Origin: Cryptomeria japonica
Taxonomy: Eukaryota; Streptophyta; Pinopsida; Cupressales; Cupressaceae
Direction of reading: 5' to 3'
Assembly (NCBI RefSeq): GCF_030272615.1
Contig: NC_081405.1
Coordinates: 576,834,752-576,898,751 of the forward strand
DNA: 64,000 bases
The notes under the pieces were generated by a model. The model searched no databases, was not told where the DNA came from, and saw only the letters and a program-made list of their open reading frames with translations. Shown here in pieces: positions 1-10,290 of the stretch. The translations under genes were made by a program, and so were the position numbers. Every line of letters starts with the position of its first letter. Within the stretch, counting starts at the first letter, position 1.

Positions 1-385
1 ATCCAATGTCACATAACACCATGCAATGAAACTTAAGACATAACTCATTATTCTTCTGTATGAGATTTTTCAACCAAGATTATCATATTTCAGCTTGTGT
101 GATAAGTTTTGGCATTAGAATCAACTAATAGTCAACATAGATATTTATCATCAACCTCCCTTTTTTTCACCAAAGGGATAAAAATTTATTAAAAACAACG
201 AGAATTATAGAGAAAGAAAGTAGATACATAACCTAATCTAATCTCCATTTGCATAACCTAAGAAGGTAGATACAACTAAATAATCTTGAAAAAATTGTAT
301 ATGAAGGGCAGTATTAGAAAAGAACTTATGTACCATGCTAGTCTATGTAGCTACTACTAATTATTGCATAGAAATAGTTACATGT
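1..385. other. AT-rich sequence, no gene seen
   Basis: I see no supported ORF, RNA gene or repeat boundary here. The sequence is AT-rich and fits decayed intergenic DNA. Confidence 0.5.
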
Positions 386-1025
386 GTTAGAATGTGTTGA
401 AATAGTAGCTAGCTCGAATACCTATCTATTGTATTTTAATGTTGTCAACGACAATTAAAATACACATGTATTATCTATTATGTAAAGCGAACTTAGGGCT
501 GGGCCCAAATACATGTAACTTGTAACTATGTCTTGCTTGGGCAAGACCTATATATAATGTAACTTGTGGATAGGATAGGCCCTTTAATTATAACTTGTAA
601 TTTTGTCTGACCATAATTGGGTGATGTAACTTGTGGTCCTATATTGAATGTAACTTTTAGATAGGGTATGTCCAATATGTATTTTGAGCAATTATGTAAT
701 TGGGCTGGGCCCAAACTCATGTAGCGTGTGATAAAGGCAATCAAGCAATAATGTCTTAATAGGTCAAGACCTATTTGGATGATATACATAATATTATTAT
801 TAAATTAACAAGGCAGGTTGACTTGAGACTTGACACCACAAGTCAAGTATATAAGGAAATCATTTGCATGGCATAATGAATCAATAACATACAAGGCGAA
901 TTATTCTTAAGGTGGTCAACACATGTAATTTTCTCTCTAGCATTTGTTGATCTCTCTCTCTCTCTTGTGCAAAATTTCTTCTCATCCATTGTGTTAAGGT
1001 TGGCTATTAGGTGATACTAAGGATA
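386..1025 (+). mobile_element. Possible solo LTR (copia-like)
   Basis: The stretch starts near a TGTTAGAATGTGTTG-type sequence. It holds a TATA-like box (TATATAAGG, about 849-857), a TC microsatellite near 951-965, and a promoter-to-leader layout typical of a plant LTR. Several degenerate copies of ATGTAACTTGTG lie between about 510 and 660. No coding region of a matching element follows, so it would be a solo LTR. I found no target-site duplication and the ends are uncertain; it could be another kind of repeat. Confidence 0.3.
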
Positions 1026-1357
1026 AATATTCAAAAAGTATAATAATTACACTAATACATATATCACTCTCATGCCTTCCTTGATTTGATGTAAGGCCCC
1101 TCTATCCTGTTAATGCATGATAGCCTCGGTAAGATAAATGATTGAATAAGAGATAAATGAAGTCTCTCATTCAATCTTCTATCCTATTGATAAACTATGA
1201 TGAAGACTTCAAGCTATTGTTCCTTCATTTGATGATCATTCATAAATTTGTATGTATTCAACCATACTTGCAAAGTTCGATCAATGCTTAACTGCTGATA
1301 ATCATCGGTTATAAATATCATAACACAAAATACCGATTGGCATCGGTTTACATTAAA

Positions 1358-1487
1358 ACCAATGCACTCTAATTAATATTAGTTAACATATTAACTATGA
1401 ACACCGATTGTTATCGGGCCTAACCAATGCACTCCAATTGATATCAGTTAACATATTAATTGTGAACATTGATTGTTATCGGGCTTA
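1358..1487. repeat. 65-bp tandem duplication with ATCGG motifs
   Basis: Two adjacent 65-bp units, each starting ACCAATGCACTC, lie at 1358-1422 and 1423-1487 and differ at about eight positions. Both include GATTGTTATCGGGC and the TTAACATATTAA palindrome. Further CATCGGTT and CGATTGGCATCGG motifs flank them (about 1300-1350 and 1495-1520). The block may be part of an LTR promoter region, but no element could be delimited. Confidence 0.7.
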
Positions 1488-1854
1488 ACTAATACATATC
1501 GATTAGTATCGATTGTCATGCATATGATAGACATGTCGATTAAGTATCAGGTGGTTTGTTAAGTGATATACACTGATTTAGGTTTCTATCCTCCTCCTTT
1601 GTTGATCCCCTCCCCCATTGTCTAATATATATATGAATTTTCCAACAACTTTTAATATCACAACAAGAGATAATTTTTTATGAGTTTCTTAAAGCCAACT
1701 TTATTACTCTCCCGTTGAAAAATTGAAGAAAAAACCATAAACAAAATTAGGACAATCCTTTTTTCAAGCATCATCAACTATTCCACTAATGAATGTCATG
1801 ATTTGGAGATTAAAATTCAACAACTTATTATAGTTCTAGTAACATTTAAATAAT
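1488..1854. other. Non-coding stretch
   Basis: AT-rich DNA with no supported ORF. It lies downstream (in minus orientation) of the methyltransferase pseudogene. I could not extend the methyltransferase homology past motif I into this stretch. Confidence 0.5.
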
Positions 1855-2612
1855 AGGTTAAATGTATCCCAAGTCGATGCGAAGCAACCTCTTCTCCACC
1901 AATACAGATAGAAGAGAAAGAACTTTAATTTAATGCCATCAGGATAAAATACTTTAATCAGGACAAATAAATGGTATGCAACTATATCTATTTGGAATGC
2001 ATTACGCAAGAAATGCAATCAATTAGTCGCACACGAAGTTCCACAAGTGTGATCTTTTTCAAATCCTAATATGATTTATATCTCATCAACCTCTAGAGGA
2101 GCCACTTGACCTGGACCCACCCAAACCAAGATCCATTCTTACCACTTTTCAAGAATGTATTTCTATTCACTATCTTCCACTTTCCCTCATGAATTTTGAA
2201 TTATAGTGCAAAGTTCTTCACGAAGGACACTACCACATCGTCTAGAGTCTAAGATTCATTTTTTTTCTTTCATCCCATGGAGGCCAATAGTCCTTTGTCT
2301 GAGGAAGTGATTCCTGAATAGTCATGGGGGGTAGAGTTAATGCTTGAAATCACCCTTCTATTGGGAGATTGTGTGCATAACCCCTTGGTCTTTTGAAAGC
2401 TGAAAATTACTTCGAGTTAGCCAACTCTGGTTCCACACTATAGAAATTTTTGGATATTGCCTTCCAAATATCATTAGTGCAAAAGCATCATTCTCATAAT
2501 AGAAAAAAGGTGTTCCTTGCATGAACACATTGATTTCCTCCAAGCGTGGCCCAATAGGTTTCATAGGAACTCCAAAACCAGTTAGTCCCTCTGGACATAA
2601 TTTAGAGATGTC
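1855..2612 (-). pseudogene. DRM-type cytosine-5 DNA methyltransferase, decayed fragment
   Basis: Read on the minus strand in three frames, this segment carries the catalytic motifs in the rearranged order specific to plant DRM (de novo RNA-directed DNA methylation) enzymes. First comes GTPFFYYEND (motif VI region, about 2490-2525), then a stretch like HNLP-EGRF with LYPP. LVWVGPGQVAPLEVDE follows (about 2085-2130), then the motif X part NAFQIDIVAYHLFVL (about 1962-2005). Last, in a shifted frame, is motif I: ICIGGEEVASHRLGI (about 1863-1910). Stops (for example after HTISQ) and frameshifts break it. The N-terminal UBA part, the true start and the C-terminal motifs are missing. It is a relic: either a truncated duplicate or a fragment carried by a transposon. 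Confidence 0.85.
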
Positions 2613-3059
2613 ACATCATACACTCCACACATTGTGTGTTTGTATTGCATACTCTTTATGTATTTATCACCCTTTAACACTTTCCTCTGCTTTTCTCCAA
2701 TCGCTCTCTTCTAGGAAGCTGATGAGCCTGATTTCATGTCATTCAAGATAATGCATGCTTGCTTTCTTTTACGAAATTTACTTGCACATGAGTCTGCAGC
2801 TTGTATGTTCTGCTTCCGTACAGATTAATTTTAATTTACACTTAGATGATAATTAAATTTAATAAGAATTGGTAAAGAAAATATCTAGTCATTAGATGTT
2901 ACATATTATCTGACAAAAAGATCCTAGACAATTCTTGCAGAAAGGAAACATCATTGATAACCTTTTTTTGCAAATAACACTGAATCAAATAAATAATAAA
3001 TGTTTTATGCAATTTTTAAAAGTAGAACTCGTTCAATTGTTTCATGCACACACGACAAA
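2613..3059. other. Non-coding stretch upstream of the DRM relic
   Basis: Apart from a short possible continuation of the methyltransferase frame near 2613-2640, I see no gene. A 76-codon plus-strand frame (2521-2751) is antisense to the pseudogene and has no recognisable product. Confidence 0.45.
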
Positions 3060-3403
3060 GCCGTTTGACCCACATCATCTGACATCGTCGGAATTCCAAT
3101 GACAACTAAAGAAACATCTAACAAGGATTCTGTATATCCGACATCACTTCCATATCGGATAGTCATTGAGGAGAAAACATAGCATCTGTCAAAATTCTAA
3201 CAGTAATCTACCAAAATTTTTGGTTGGGGGAGCAAATATAGTTGCCATCGGAAGAGTTCATAACATCGTCAGACGTCCAACACAAATGGCATCGTCAGGA
3301 AGACCAACGATGATTTTTCAACAGTTAAATTGGTCAAAAGTCCAACGTGGTGTCGTCGGACTTCTGATAATTAGCCGTAAGAAATTAGGCCCAAATGTAC
3401 TAG
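3060..3403. repeat. Cluster of CATCGTCGGA-like motifs
   Basis: About seven copies of a CG-rich core (ATCGTCGGA, ATCGTCAGA, TGTCGTCGGA, TCCGACATC, ATCGGAAG) occur within 340 bp of otherwise AT-rich DNA, in both orientations. Such arrays occur in subterminal regions of plant DNA transposons (CACTA-like), but I see no terminal inverted repeat. The cluster abuts the breakpoint of the truncated LTR at about 3404. Confidence 0.45.
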
Positions 3404-3919
3404 TGAAGACATAAAGCCTTTAATGGTTTCCAAAGACTTTGAGGGTTTGAGAAGTGACTTCCCTTTGCTTAGGGATGTGATAATTTTTAGTAAATGGATT
3501 AGGATAATTTAGAAGGGATTAGAAGAATATAGAAGGGGGTTTAGAGAGGCAAGTAGGAGATGTAGGAAAATGCGAGTGGATGAGGGGTAACTCTAATTAA
3601 AATAAATTGCTTTATTTCAACAAAATAGATGAAAGTGGGGGATTTAAATAAATTATATTTATTTATTTGAAGTGAACAATTTAATTAAATATATATTTAA
3701 TTAAAAAGAGTAGAAGGGAAATTTTAATTAAATAAAGTGATTTATTCAATTAAATGATATGAAAGGCCTGCATGAATTTAATTAAATAAATTGAATTCAT
3801 TTAATCAAATAGATGAATGTGAATGCTTTAATTAAATTAAATTTAATTGAGTAGAGGAATGAGAATAAAATGAATATTAAATATTCACTTAGGAAAGTGG
3901 TCATTTTTATACATCTACA
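3404..3919 (-). mobile_element. Truncated 3' LTR of the Tat element
   Basis: It begins on the minus strand with TGTAGATGTATAAAAATGAC, matching the start of the 5' LTR at 20263. The match continues to about 3404 and then stops abruptly. Only the first ~516 bp of a 2.87 kb LTR remain; the promoter and R/U5 parts are gone. The flanking sequence below 3404 has no counterpart in the 5' LTR, so the loss is a deletion or replacement, not divergence. Confidence 0.85.
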
Positions 3920-3933
3920 TTTTGCCCCTCTTT
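3920..3933 (-). other. Polypurine tract of the Tat element
   Basis: On the minus strand AAAGAGGGGCAAAA sits directly against the TG that opens the 3' LTR. This is the expected plus-strand DNA priming site for reverse transcription, and it fixes the LTR boundary. Confidence 0.85.
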
Positions 3934-4259
3934 GAAGTGACATGTGTGCACATGTTAATTCAAAGAAAAATCTGATGTGTTGCCAAAATTTGTTCGATGT
4001 GATGTTGTGTGTCGAGATGTCAATGTCATACCCCAAATTTGATGAATGATATTGATGATGCCACCTCAAGAGATAAATCAAAAAATTGAAAATTTGGTTG
4101 AGTTGATAATCGTTGTAGATTTGATTGCATTTTAAAATTTCATCTGTTTTTAATGCATGCCAATTGATTCATCTCCCGATAATGATGTTTGTTGAGGTTA
4201 AAAGCGAGAGAACGAGCAAAATACATGCCCCACCTACTTACCCTAGTTTACTTTTACCC

Positions 4260-4269
4260 TATAAAAAGG
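4260..4269 (+). promoter_or_regulatory. TATA box for the antisense PMD unit (candidate)
   Basis: TATAAAAAGG on the plus strand lies about 1 kb before the PMD frame and about 30 bp before the first copy of the TTAGCGCAT-like cluster, so a start near 4290 is expected. It is well placed to drive the antisense gene. No transcript evidence is available. Confidence 0.5.
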
Positions 4270-4290
4270 TAAAAAGTTATTTCATTTCTA

Positions 4291-4593
4291 TCGCTTAGTG
4301 CATACGATACAACAGTTAGCACATAGGGTTAGCGAACTAGTGTAGCATCTAGGAGTCATCGGGTAGCGCGTCGCAGGTTTAGGTAGCACATAGGGTAGAA
4401 TAGTGCATAGCGCAAACAGGGTGGCGCATGTGGGGAAAAGGGTAGTGTGTAGGGTAACCTAGCGCATAGGGTTCGCAGGTTAGCGCAGAGGGTAATTGTG
4501 ATAGCGCATAGGGTAAAGTTTTTTTCACGTAGTCGAGTTTAGTTAGCGCATAGGTGGAAACATAGAGCATGGGAGGATTTTCTTAGTGCATGA
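4291..4593 (+). repeat. TTAGCGCAT motif cluster, head of the antisense unit
   Basis: About 13 degenerate copies of T(T)AGCGCATAGGG (variants TAGTGCAT, TAGCACAT, TAGCGCAG) lie 20-30 bp apart. Many variants are single C-to-T or G-to-A changes in the GCGC core, as expected from CpG deamination. On the plus strand they read in the direction of the PMD gene and would form its 5' untranslated leader. Confidence 0.8.
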
Positions 4594-4779
4594 GTAGAAA
4601 AATAGTTAGAAAGTAGTGGAAAGGTGGCGGTGCAGGGGGAAAACTAGATAAAGTAAGATAATTGGGGGGTGAGTAGGTATTTGCCAAGTGCTCTGGGATG
4701 GGTGTTTAGCCAATTTTGTGCCTACTGTGCTGATGTACGATTGTTTGATAAATATTTGAAATTTCTTTTGCTGTTGAAG

Positions 4780-5225
4780 GACCAAGTTGATTGATTGAAT
4801 GATGATCCTGATTTTCTTTTGATTTGGATTGTGGATTTTTTCCTTGCCATTGAATTTGATGTCCGATATGAGTTTTTATTCATGATTTTCGATATGGTTC
4901 TTGATATGGATTTTTGAGTTTGTGTTATGAGTCTTTGGATATGAATGCTCGATATGGTGCTTGCATTATGGGTGTTGATGTTTGATATGAAACTTGATTT
5001 GATACTTGCATTGTTTCAAGATGATTTCGTTTAGATTTTGATATAGGATTCTTTGATATGAGACTTGATTTGATATGTCGTTGTTTCAAGTTGATATTGA
5101 TGTTCTGATTTTGATATGGGATTTCATTTTCAATATGAAACTTGATTTGATATTTTGTTGTTACAAGTTGATTTGATGTTGGATATATCAAATAGATGTA
5201 AAAACTGATATGTGGACATGTTTTG
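4780..5225 (+). repeat. Degenerate TTGATATG-rich repeat
   Basis: GATATG and CTTGATTTGATAT recur at irregular 15-50 bp steps (for example 4863, 4893, 4907, 4936, 4984, 5038, 5057, 5115, 5208). It looks like an eroded minisatellite in the leader of the PMD unit. A 143-codon minus-strand frame across it is only the complement of this low-complexity DNA. Confidence 0.5.
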
Positions 5226-5297
5226 TTGTTACAAGAACAGCCTGGCATGCTGCAGTCGTGAGAATGATTTCTGAGACCATGGTCTCTGGTTCCTCGA

Positions 5298-7114
5298 TTG
5301 ACACAACCAGATAGGGATATTATTGAGAGGTGTGGGTTGTCCTCTTTATTGGACATGCCTCAGTATATCATTAACCGAGGTTTGTTGACAGTGTTGGCAG
5401 AGAGGTGGCATAGTGACACAAACACCTTTCACTTGGCTACTGGTGAGATTACAGTCACCCCAGAGGACTGTTATCAGATTCTATGGATTCCCATGATTGG
5501 AGCTCTATCTCCTTATGAACAGACCAAGGAGGATGGGACAAAGGCTCTTTGCCAGATTTTCCATGATGATCAGATTTGTTGATATGAGATCCCTTGGTAG
5601 GAGTTCATAGATTTTGATTATGCCCCACTACCTTCGGTACTAGTAGGTTTTGTAGGTGGCTTCTTGTATCCTGGCCGTAGGTCGAAGGGACTGGTAGTGG
5701 GATGGGGATTGGTGCTTCAGGATATGGTAACACAAGGTCACAAGTTAGCATGGGAATCCTACATGTTGGCCCATCTATACTGAGATCTCCATCAAGTGGT
5801 GTATTTAGGATACAACAGTTTATTAGTCCGGGTCACATTTTTATAGGTTTGGGCTTGGGAGCACATTCCCATACCGAGGACACCCAAAGACATGGATAGG
5901 CCAGTTGGTTGGGTGTATGCATATGGGTACACATGGATAGTTGTCCAACATAAGCTAGGCAAGCTAGAGCATTGGAGGAGGGTGTTGGATGATATTGATA
6001 TGGTCATCTGGAGACCGTATATGGATTGCAAGGTATGAGTGGAGGATGGGATAGAGATGCCCTATGTATATATGTCATGATACTTGATACAATCAATGAC
6101 ATTTATCATTGATAGGTTCTTACACAACTGAGTTCAGCGACAGTATGGTCGAAAGTAGGGTGTACCGCATGGAGCATGTTTATATGCTCATCTGAGGCAA
6201 GATGTGCTAGAGTGGGGTTCGACTATTTGTAGTGCAGTAGCGGTGGAGGAGTACATGCATTTGGCTAGATAGATATGGGACTACGGGTTCAGAGTGGTAG
6301 ATGCTGGGATGACAGAGGAGTTTGGAGCGCTCTTCATGGCCTATGTTGTAGCACGAATATCAGATCCGGTGGAGATGATACCCTCTTTTGATGATGATGA
6401 GGATGAGAAGCCTGAGAGGCTAGGGAGACCAAAAGATGAGAGAGAGGAGTTGGATGAGGGATATGGGGATGGTGGAGGAGATGACTAGGGAGATGAGAGG
6501 GGAGGTGGTAGAGGGAGACAAGGAGATAGAGGAGGGGGTGAAGGAGATAGAGGGAGGATTGGAGGGATGGAGGAGATGGAGGAGATAGAGGGAGGAGAGG
6601 AGGTGGATTAGTCAAGCGAGTAGTTGGTGAGGGAGGGAGGGGAGGTTTGGTGGTTGGAGGTGGTGGAGTTGGCCGATCGAGCGAGGTGATAGCACCTGTG
6701 GGTGCAATGGATGAGTTTAGGTGGCCGACTTAGAGGAGGAGATCAAATGTGCGGGTACCCACCCACATAGAGGATGCACAAACTAGGTCCGTACAGTTGT
6801 CAATGCAACAACTTTAGGTACAGGTACTGGCTCAGTAGTGCCAGATTATGCAGATTACCATTGATCAGGATACAGTGATAGAGCGCTTAAGTCGAGCGAA
6901 TGCGTGGGTAGATAGCCTCAAGAGATTGGCAGCTAGTGGTTCTGTGAGAGACACACTGAGAGATATGCAGTATGTAGACAAGGAGGATGAGTACTACATG
7001 TGTTTATATGAGGAGGTACTTCCTAGAGATCACAAAGCTCCTAGCTATGCTGTAGTGAGATCCACCCATGAGATCCACCCAGAGATCCTAGTGCCGGTGC
7101 TGCGAGACCATTAG
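5298..7114 (+). pseudogene. Plant mobile domain (PMD) gene, antisense ORF of the Tat element
   Basis: From 5298 one frame runs to 6488 without any frameshift, interrupted only by about nine TAG/TGA codons. It reads as the plant mobile domain (aminotransferase-like): LLTVLAERWHSDTNTFHLAT near the start, then WESYMLAHLY, VWAWEHIPIPRTP and an acidic tail. After a purine-rich low-complexity stretch (about 6480-6690), another frame (6848-7114) gives the C-terminal part and ends at TAG. The probable start codon is lost; the first in-frame usable codon is a TTG. Antisense extra genes between pol and the 3' LTR are described for Tat elements, and PMD proteins are linked with plant transposons and silencing. 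Its role here is unknown. Confidence 0.8.
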
Positions 7115-7383
7115 CCTCAGGACATAGTCATACTTGAGAGATTTGTTTCCATTGTATTTTGATCATTTGTGTTGTATTTTGACAGAAATGACATCTTTTG
7201 TATATTTTCACCATTTTTGAGATATATATACAACACCGATTTTCCGATTCACATGTGATGTATTTTTATGGATGATTATTTATGCATTGATATGATGGTT
7301 CCATGATGATGATGATACGATGCTTAGATAAATGCGCTTGATTTGGTATTCTCTTGATATGATTGATGATGACGATGCTGTTA

Positions 7384-7549
7384 GATGTATCTTGAAAATG
7401 AGATGTATGATAATGATATGTTGTGAGATATATCTTGAAAATGAGATGTATGATAATGATATGTTGTGAGATGTATCATGAAAATGAGATGTATGATAAT
7501 GATATGTTGTGAGATGTATCTTGAAAATGAGATGTATGATAATGATACA
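7384..7549. repeat. 43-bp minisatellite, about 3.7 units
   Basis: Units starting GATATGTTGTGAGAT fall at 7415, 7458 and 7501, exactly 43 bp apart, with a partial unit before them. Copies differ at only one or two positions, so the expansion is younger than the element around it. Confidence 0.9.
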
Positions 7550-8512
7550 CAACTAATTTGTAAAATGATATGCAACTAATTGATCATCCTCATTCTATCA
7601 TTTATCATTCCTGTATAGTCACATGCTTTTTCTTTTTTTGTGTTTATCATCATTGAGATGTTGATATGTTCAAAAATTCATACAAGAATCATGGTATAGT
7701 TGAACCATAATGACCGGAGAAAAATTTACATGGATTTTGATCTTGCAAGATGGCACAAGCATCAAGGTATAATTGAACCAAGATGAGTTGAGTGTTGCTT
7801 GTGTATAAATAGACATGATTAAATCATTTATATGCGCAAAGTGGAACAATGTCTTCAGTGATATGTTGTGAATCACGTCTCAAGACAAGTATTTTCATAG
7901 TATAAGTGATCGCCTCACAGACTAAAACTAAAAAACATCGGAGTCTCCAACCACTTTCTCTAGCTCGATGCATCATTGAGAAAATTTAGGGGATCTAGTA
8001 ATTCAAAAGGTTCAAGTGCAAAAATAGTCAAAAAATTCATGCAAGATGTTTAATAAATTATACTTTAGAAAATCATCCATTATGTGTGTTGAAGTTGTTG
8101 ATTGGATCAGTGTGTTTTGCTTTCTTGGCTACTAGAGTTGTTTGTTGATAGGATTTTCTCGGCATGCTATGATTCTTGTTTGTTTGAAGTTAGATGAATG
8201 TTGTCCCTAGTTAAGGATACCGGTTGATGTGGATATGTACAGTGATTACCAAGCCATGGTGGGATATAATGAACTAATTTTCAGATAAGCAAGGACAGTG
8301 ACTGCGCTAACTGTGTCTCGGATAATGTTATTTGTAAAGTATTGGGCGATGGCAAGTGGTTATGACTTTTGGATACAAAAGATATGAGTAATGATAGATA
8401 GAGGAGTTGTTCTCTCACAAGTAGTGCCTGTTGCTAGGTTTTCACCATTTGTTTTTATTGCACCTTTTTGTTGTTTTGATTTTTTTGTATTTTTCAAATT
8501 TTTTTATTTTTT
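7550..8512. other. Spacer between PMD gene and pol
   Basis: No gene is recognisable. A T-rich run on the plus strand (about 8450-8530, A-rich in the element sense) follows the pol 3' end. The Phe-rich plus-strand frames here are products of that low-complexity tract. Confidence 0.55.
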
Positions 8513-9640
8513 TTATTTTTCACTTTTTTCATGCATTAGACCACTCAAGTATAGTACTTCTTCAGATGGATGATGTTGGTATGTTTGTTGATCACATCTC
8601 AATATTGAAGTTGTTAGCTTATAGGTGCCTAATCCATAGGCTGAGATGATGACATAGGGACCCAACCAATTAGGTTCAAACTTTCCCTTCTTTTCTCGAT
8701 CATGTTGATTTTGGGGATTTTCTTTGAGTATGAGACTTCCAACTTTAAAAATCCTAGGGATGAATTTGTGGTTGTAGCTTCTGCACATGCGCTACTGGTA
8801 TGCTTTGAGGTGATTATAGGCATGTTGTCAATTTTCATCTAGAAGTTATAGTTCTTGCAATCTATTTACTTGATACTCCTCATCTGAAATCAAGCCTTTC
8901 AAAGATACTCTAAGTGGTGGAATTTCTACCTCAAGAGGTAAAATTGCTTCTAATCCATACACCAATGAATATGGTGTAGCTCCTGTAGGTGTCTTGATGC
9001 TATTTCTATATGCCCAAAGTGTCGGATTGAGTTGCACATTGCAATCCTTTCCTGCATCATTTACTGTTTTCTGTAGGATTTTCAATATTGTTTTATTTGA
9101 TGCCTCTGCTTGACCATTCCCTTGTGGGTAGTAAGGTATAGAGAAATGATGTTGGATTTTGAATTGTTCACATAGTTCTCGCACATCCTGTTTTTTGAAG
9201 GGACATCCATTATCTATGATGATGGAACTGGGAATATTGTATCTACAGATTAGATAATTGAGAATAAAAGAGGCAATTTGTTTTCCAGTTACTATGGTCA
9301 TTGGGACTGCTTCAATCCATTTTGTAAAATATTTTGTTACCTTGATAATGAACTTGTGTCCATTGGAAGATGAAGGGTGTATTTTGCCTACTAGGTCAAG
9401 CCCCCACTGCAAAAAGGCCAAGATGTTGTAAATGACTGCAATTCTTGTGCTAGTGGATGGATAAGATTGCCATGGATTTGGCACTTAGGACATTTCTTTG
9501 AAAATTGATAAGTCTTTCTCCATTGTCGGCTATTAATAGCCCATTCTCAAAAGTTTTTTAGCAAGAGTAGGAACACTTGAATGTGTGCCATATATACCTT
9601 CATGAAGCTCATGTAAAGAAAATTCAAATTCATTATGGTC
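8513..9640 (-). pseudogene. Integrase of the Tat element
   Basis: Minus-strand frames give the N-terminal zinc region (LHELHEG-type His pair, then CPKCQIHGN at about 9470-9495). The DDE core follows: WGLDLVG, IIDNGCPF and GNGQAEASNKT supply the two Asp and the Glu. The C-terminal part NWLGPYVI is at about 8640-8665. The zinc region and core are in different frames, joined by a one-base shift near 9410. It would insert the element's cDNA into chromosomes. The core frame (9484-8846) is free of stops, but the gene as a whole is broken. Confidence 0.85.
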
Positions 9641-9924
9641 AAAGCAATGAAGAAGAGTACCATGTAGACCTCGACAGTAAACAGTATCAGCAGTTAGGGT
9701 ATAATAGGCGGCATGCCGGATAAAGTTGTGCTTTTGGTTCTGAGATAGGTCAATGGGTAGGTTACTAGTTTTAAGATACTCATAGATTGTTTCGTATAAA
9801 GGAGACTCAAAACTGGTTAAGGCATAGATAACATGGGATGCGGAATTGTCATAGGCTGGGGAAAATAGTTGCTCTACCAGAAACTCATAACGACTTTGTT
9901 TCTCTAAAATTTATAGTAGTGAAA
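9641..9924 (-). pseudogene. pol spacer between second RNase H and integrase
   Basis: Minus-strand translation gives a discontinuous frame with no catalytic motif, linking the archaeal-type RNase H to the integrase zinc region, as expected in Tat pol. Stops are present. Confidence 0.5.
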
Positions 9925-10290
9925 CGATAGTAGCCATTTAATTGGATGCTCTGTTGTCCAACCTGGGTATTTTCTCAAAGGTGTTATGTACAAAATATTT
10001 TTTGAAGTCATCCACCATTCTTTTGTATGGAAGCAGCTTGTCATCTTTTGTCTGATATTCATTGTTGATCTGATTTATGTCTAGTTAGGAATCTCCATAG
10101 AATTTTAGTTCCATTATTCTCCATTCCATGACCATTTTGATTCCTATGACCAGTGCCTCATACTCAACAATGTTAGTTGTGCATGGGAACATGAATCTAT
10201 ATGATCTTGGTATGGTGTGTCTTTCAGGAGCGACAAACAAGATTTTGGCACCTGAGCCATGTTAGGTGTAGGAACCATCGAAGTACAAAG
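9925..10290 (-). pseudogene. Archaeal-type RNase H of the Tat element
   Basis: Minus-strand reading starts WTLYFDGSYT at about 10290-10262, then a stop, then NIVEYEAL and ELKFYGDS, and ends with a decayed RLDNRASN. These supply the first Asp, the Glu and the third catalytic Asp of an RNase H fold. It lies after the regular RNase H and before integrase, the usual Tat order. Stops after YT and GDS disable it. Confidence 0.75.

Noticed and set aside
4379-4570. 63-codon minus-strand frame
   Set aside because: It is the TTAGCGCAT motif cluster translated; no protein support.
6334-6615. Pro/Ser/Leu-rich minus-strand frame of 93 codons
   Set aside because: It is the complement of the purine-rich low-complexity tail of the PMD gene.
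7384-7549. CRISPR-like array
   Set aside because: The units are contiguous with no unique spacers, and the window is plant nuclear DNA.
7280-7575. His/Ser/Ile repeat frames on the minus strand
   Set aside because: They are produced by the 43-bp minisatellite read in other frames.
8391-8649. Phe-rich plus-strand frames
   Set aside because: They come from a T-rich tract next to pol; no start context or domain.
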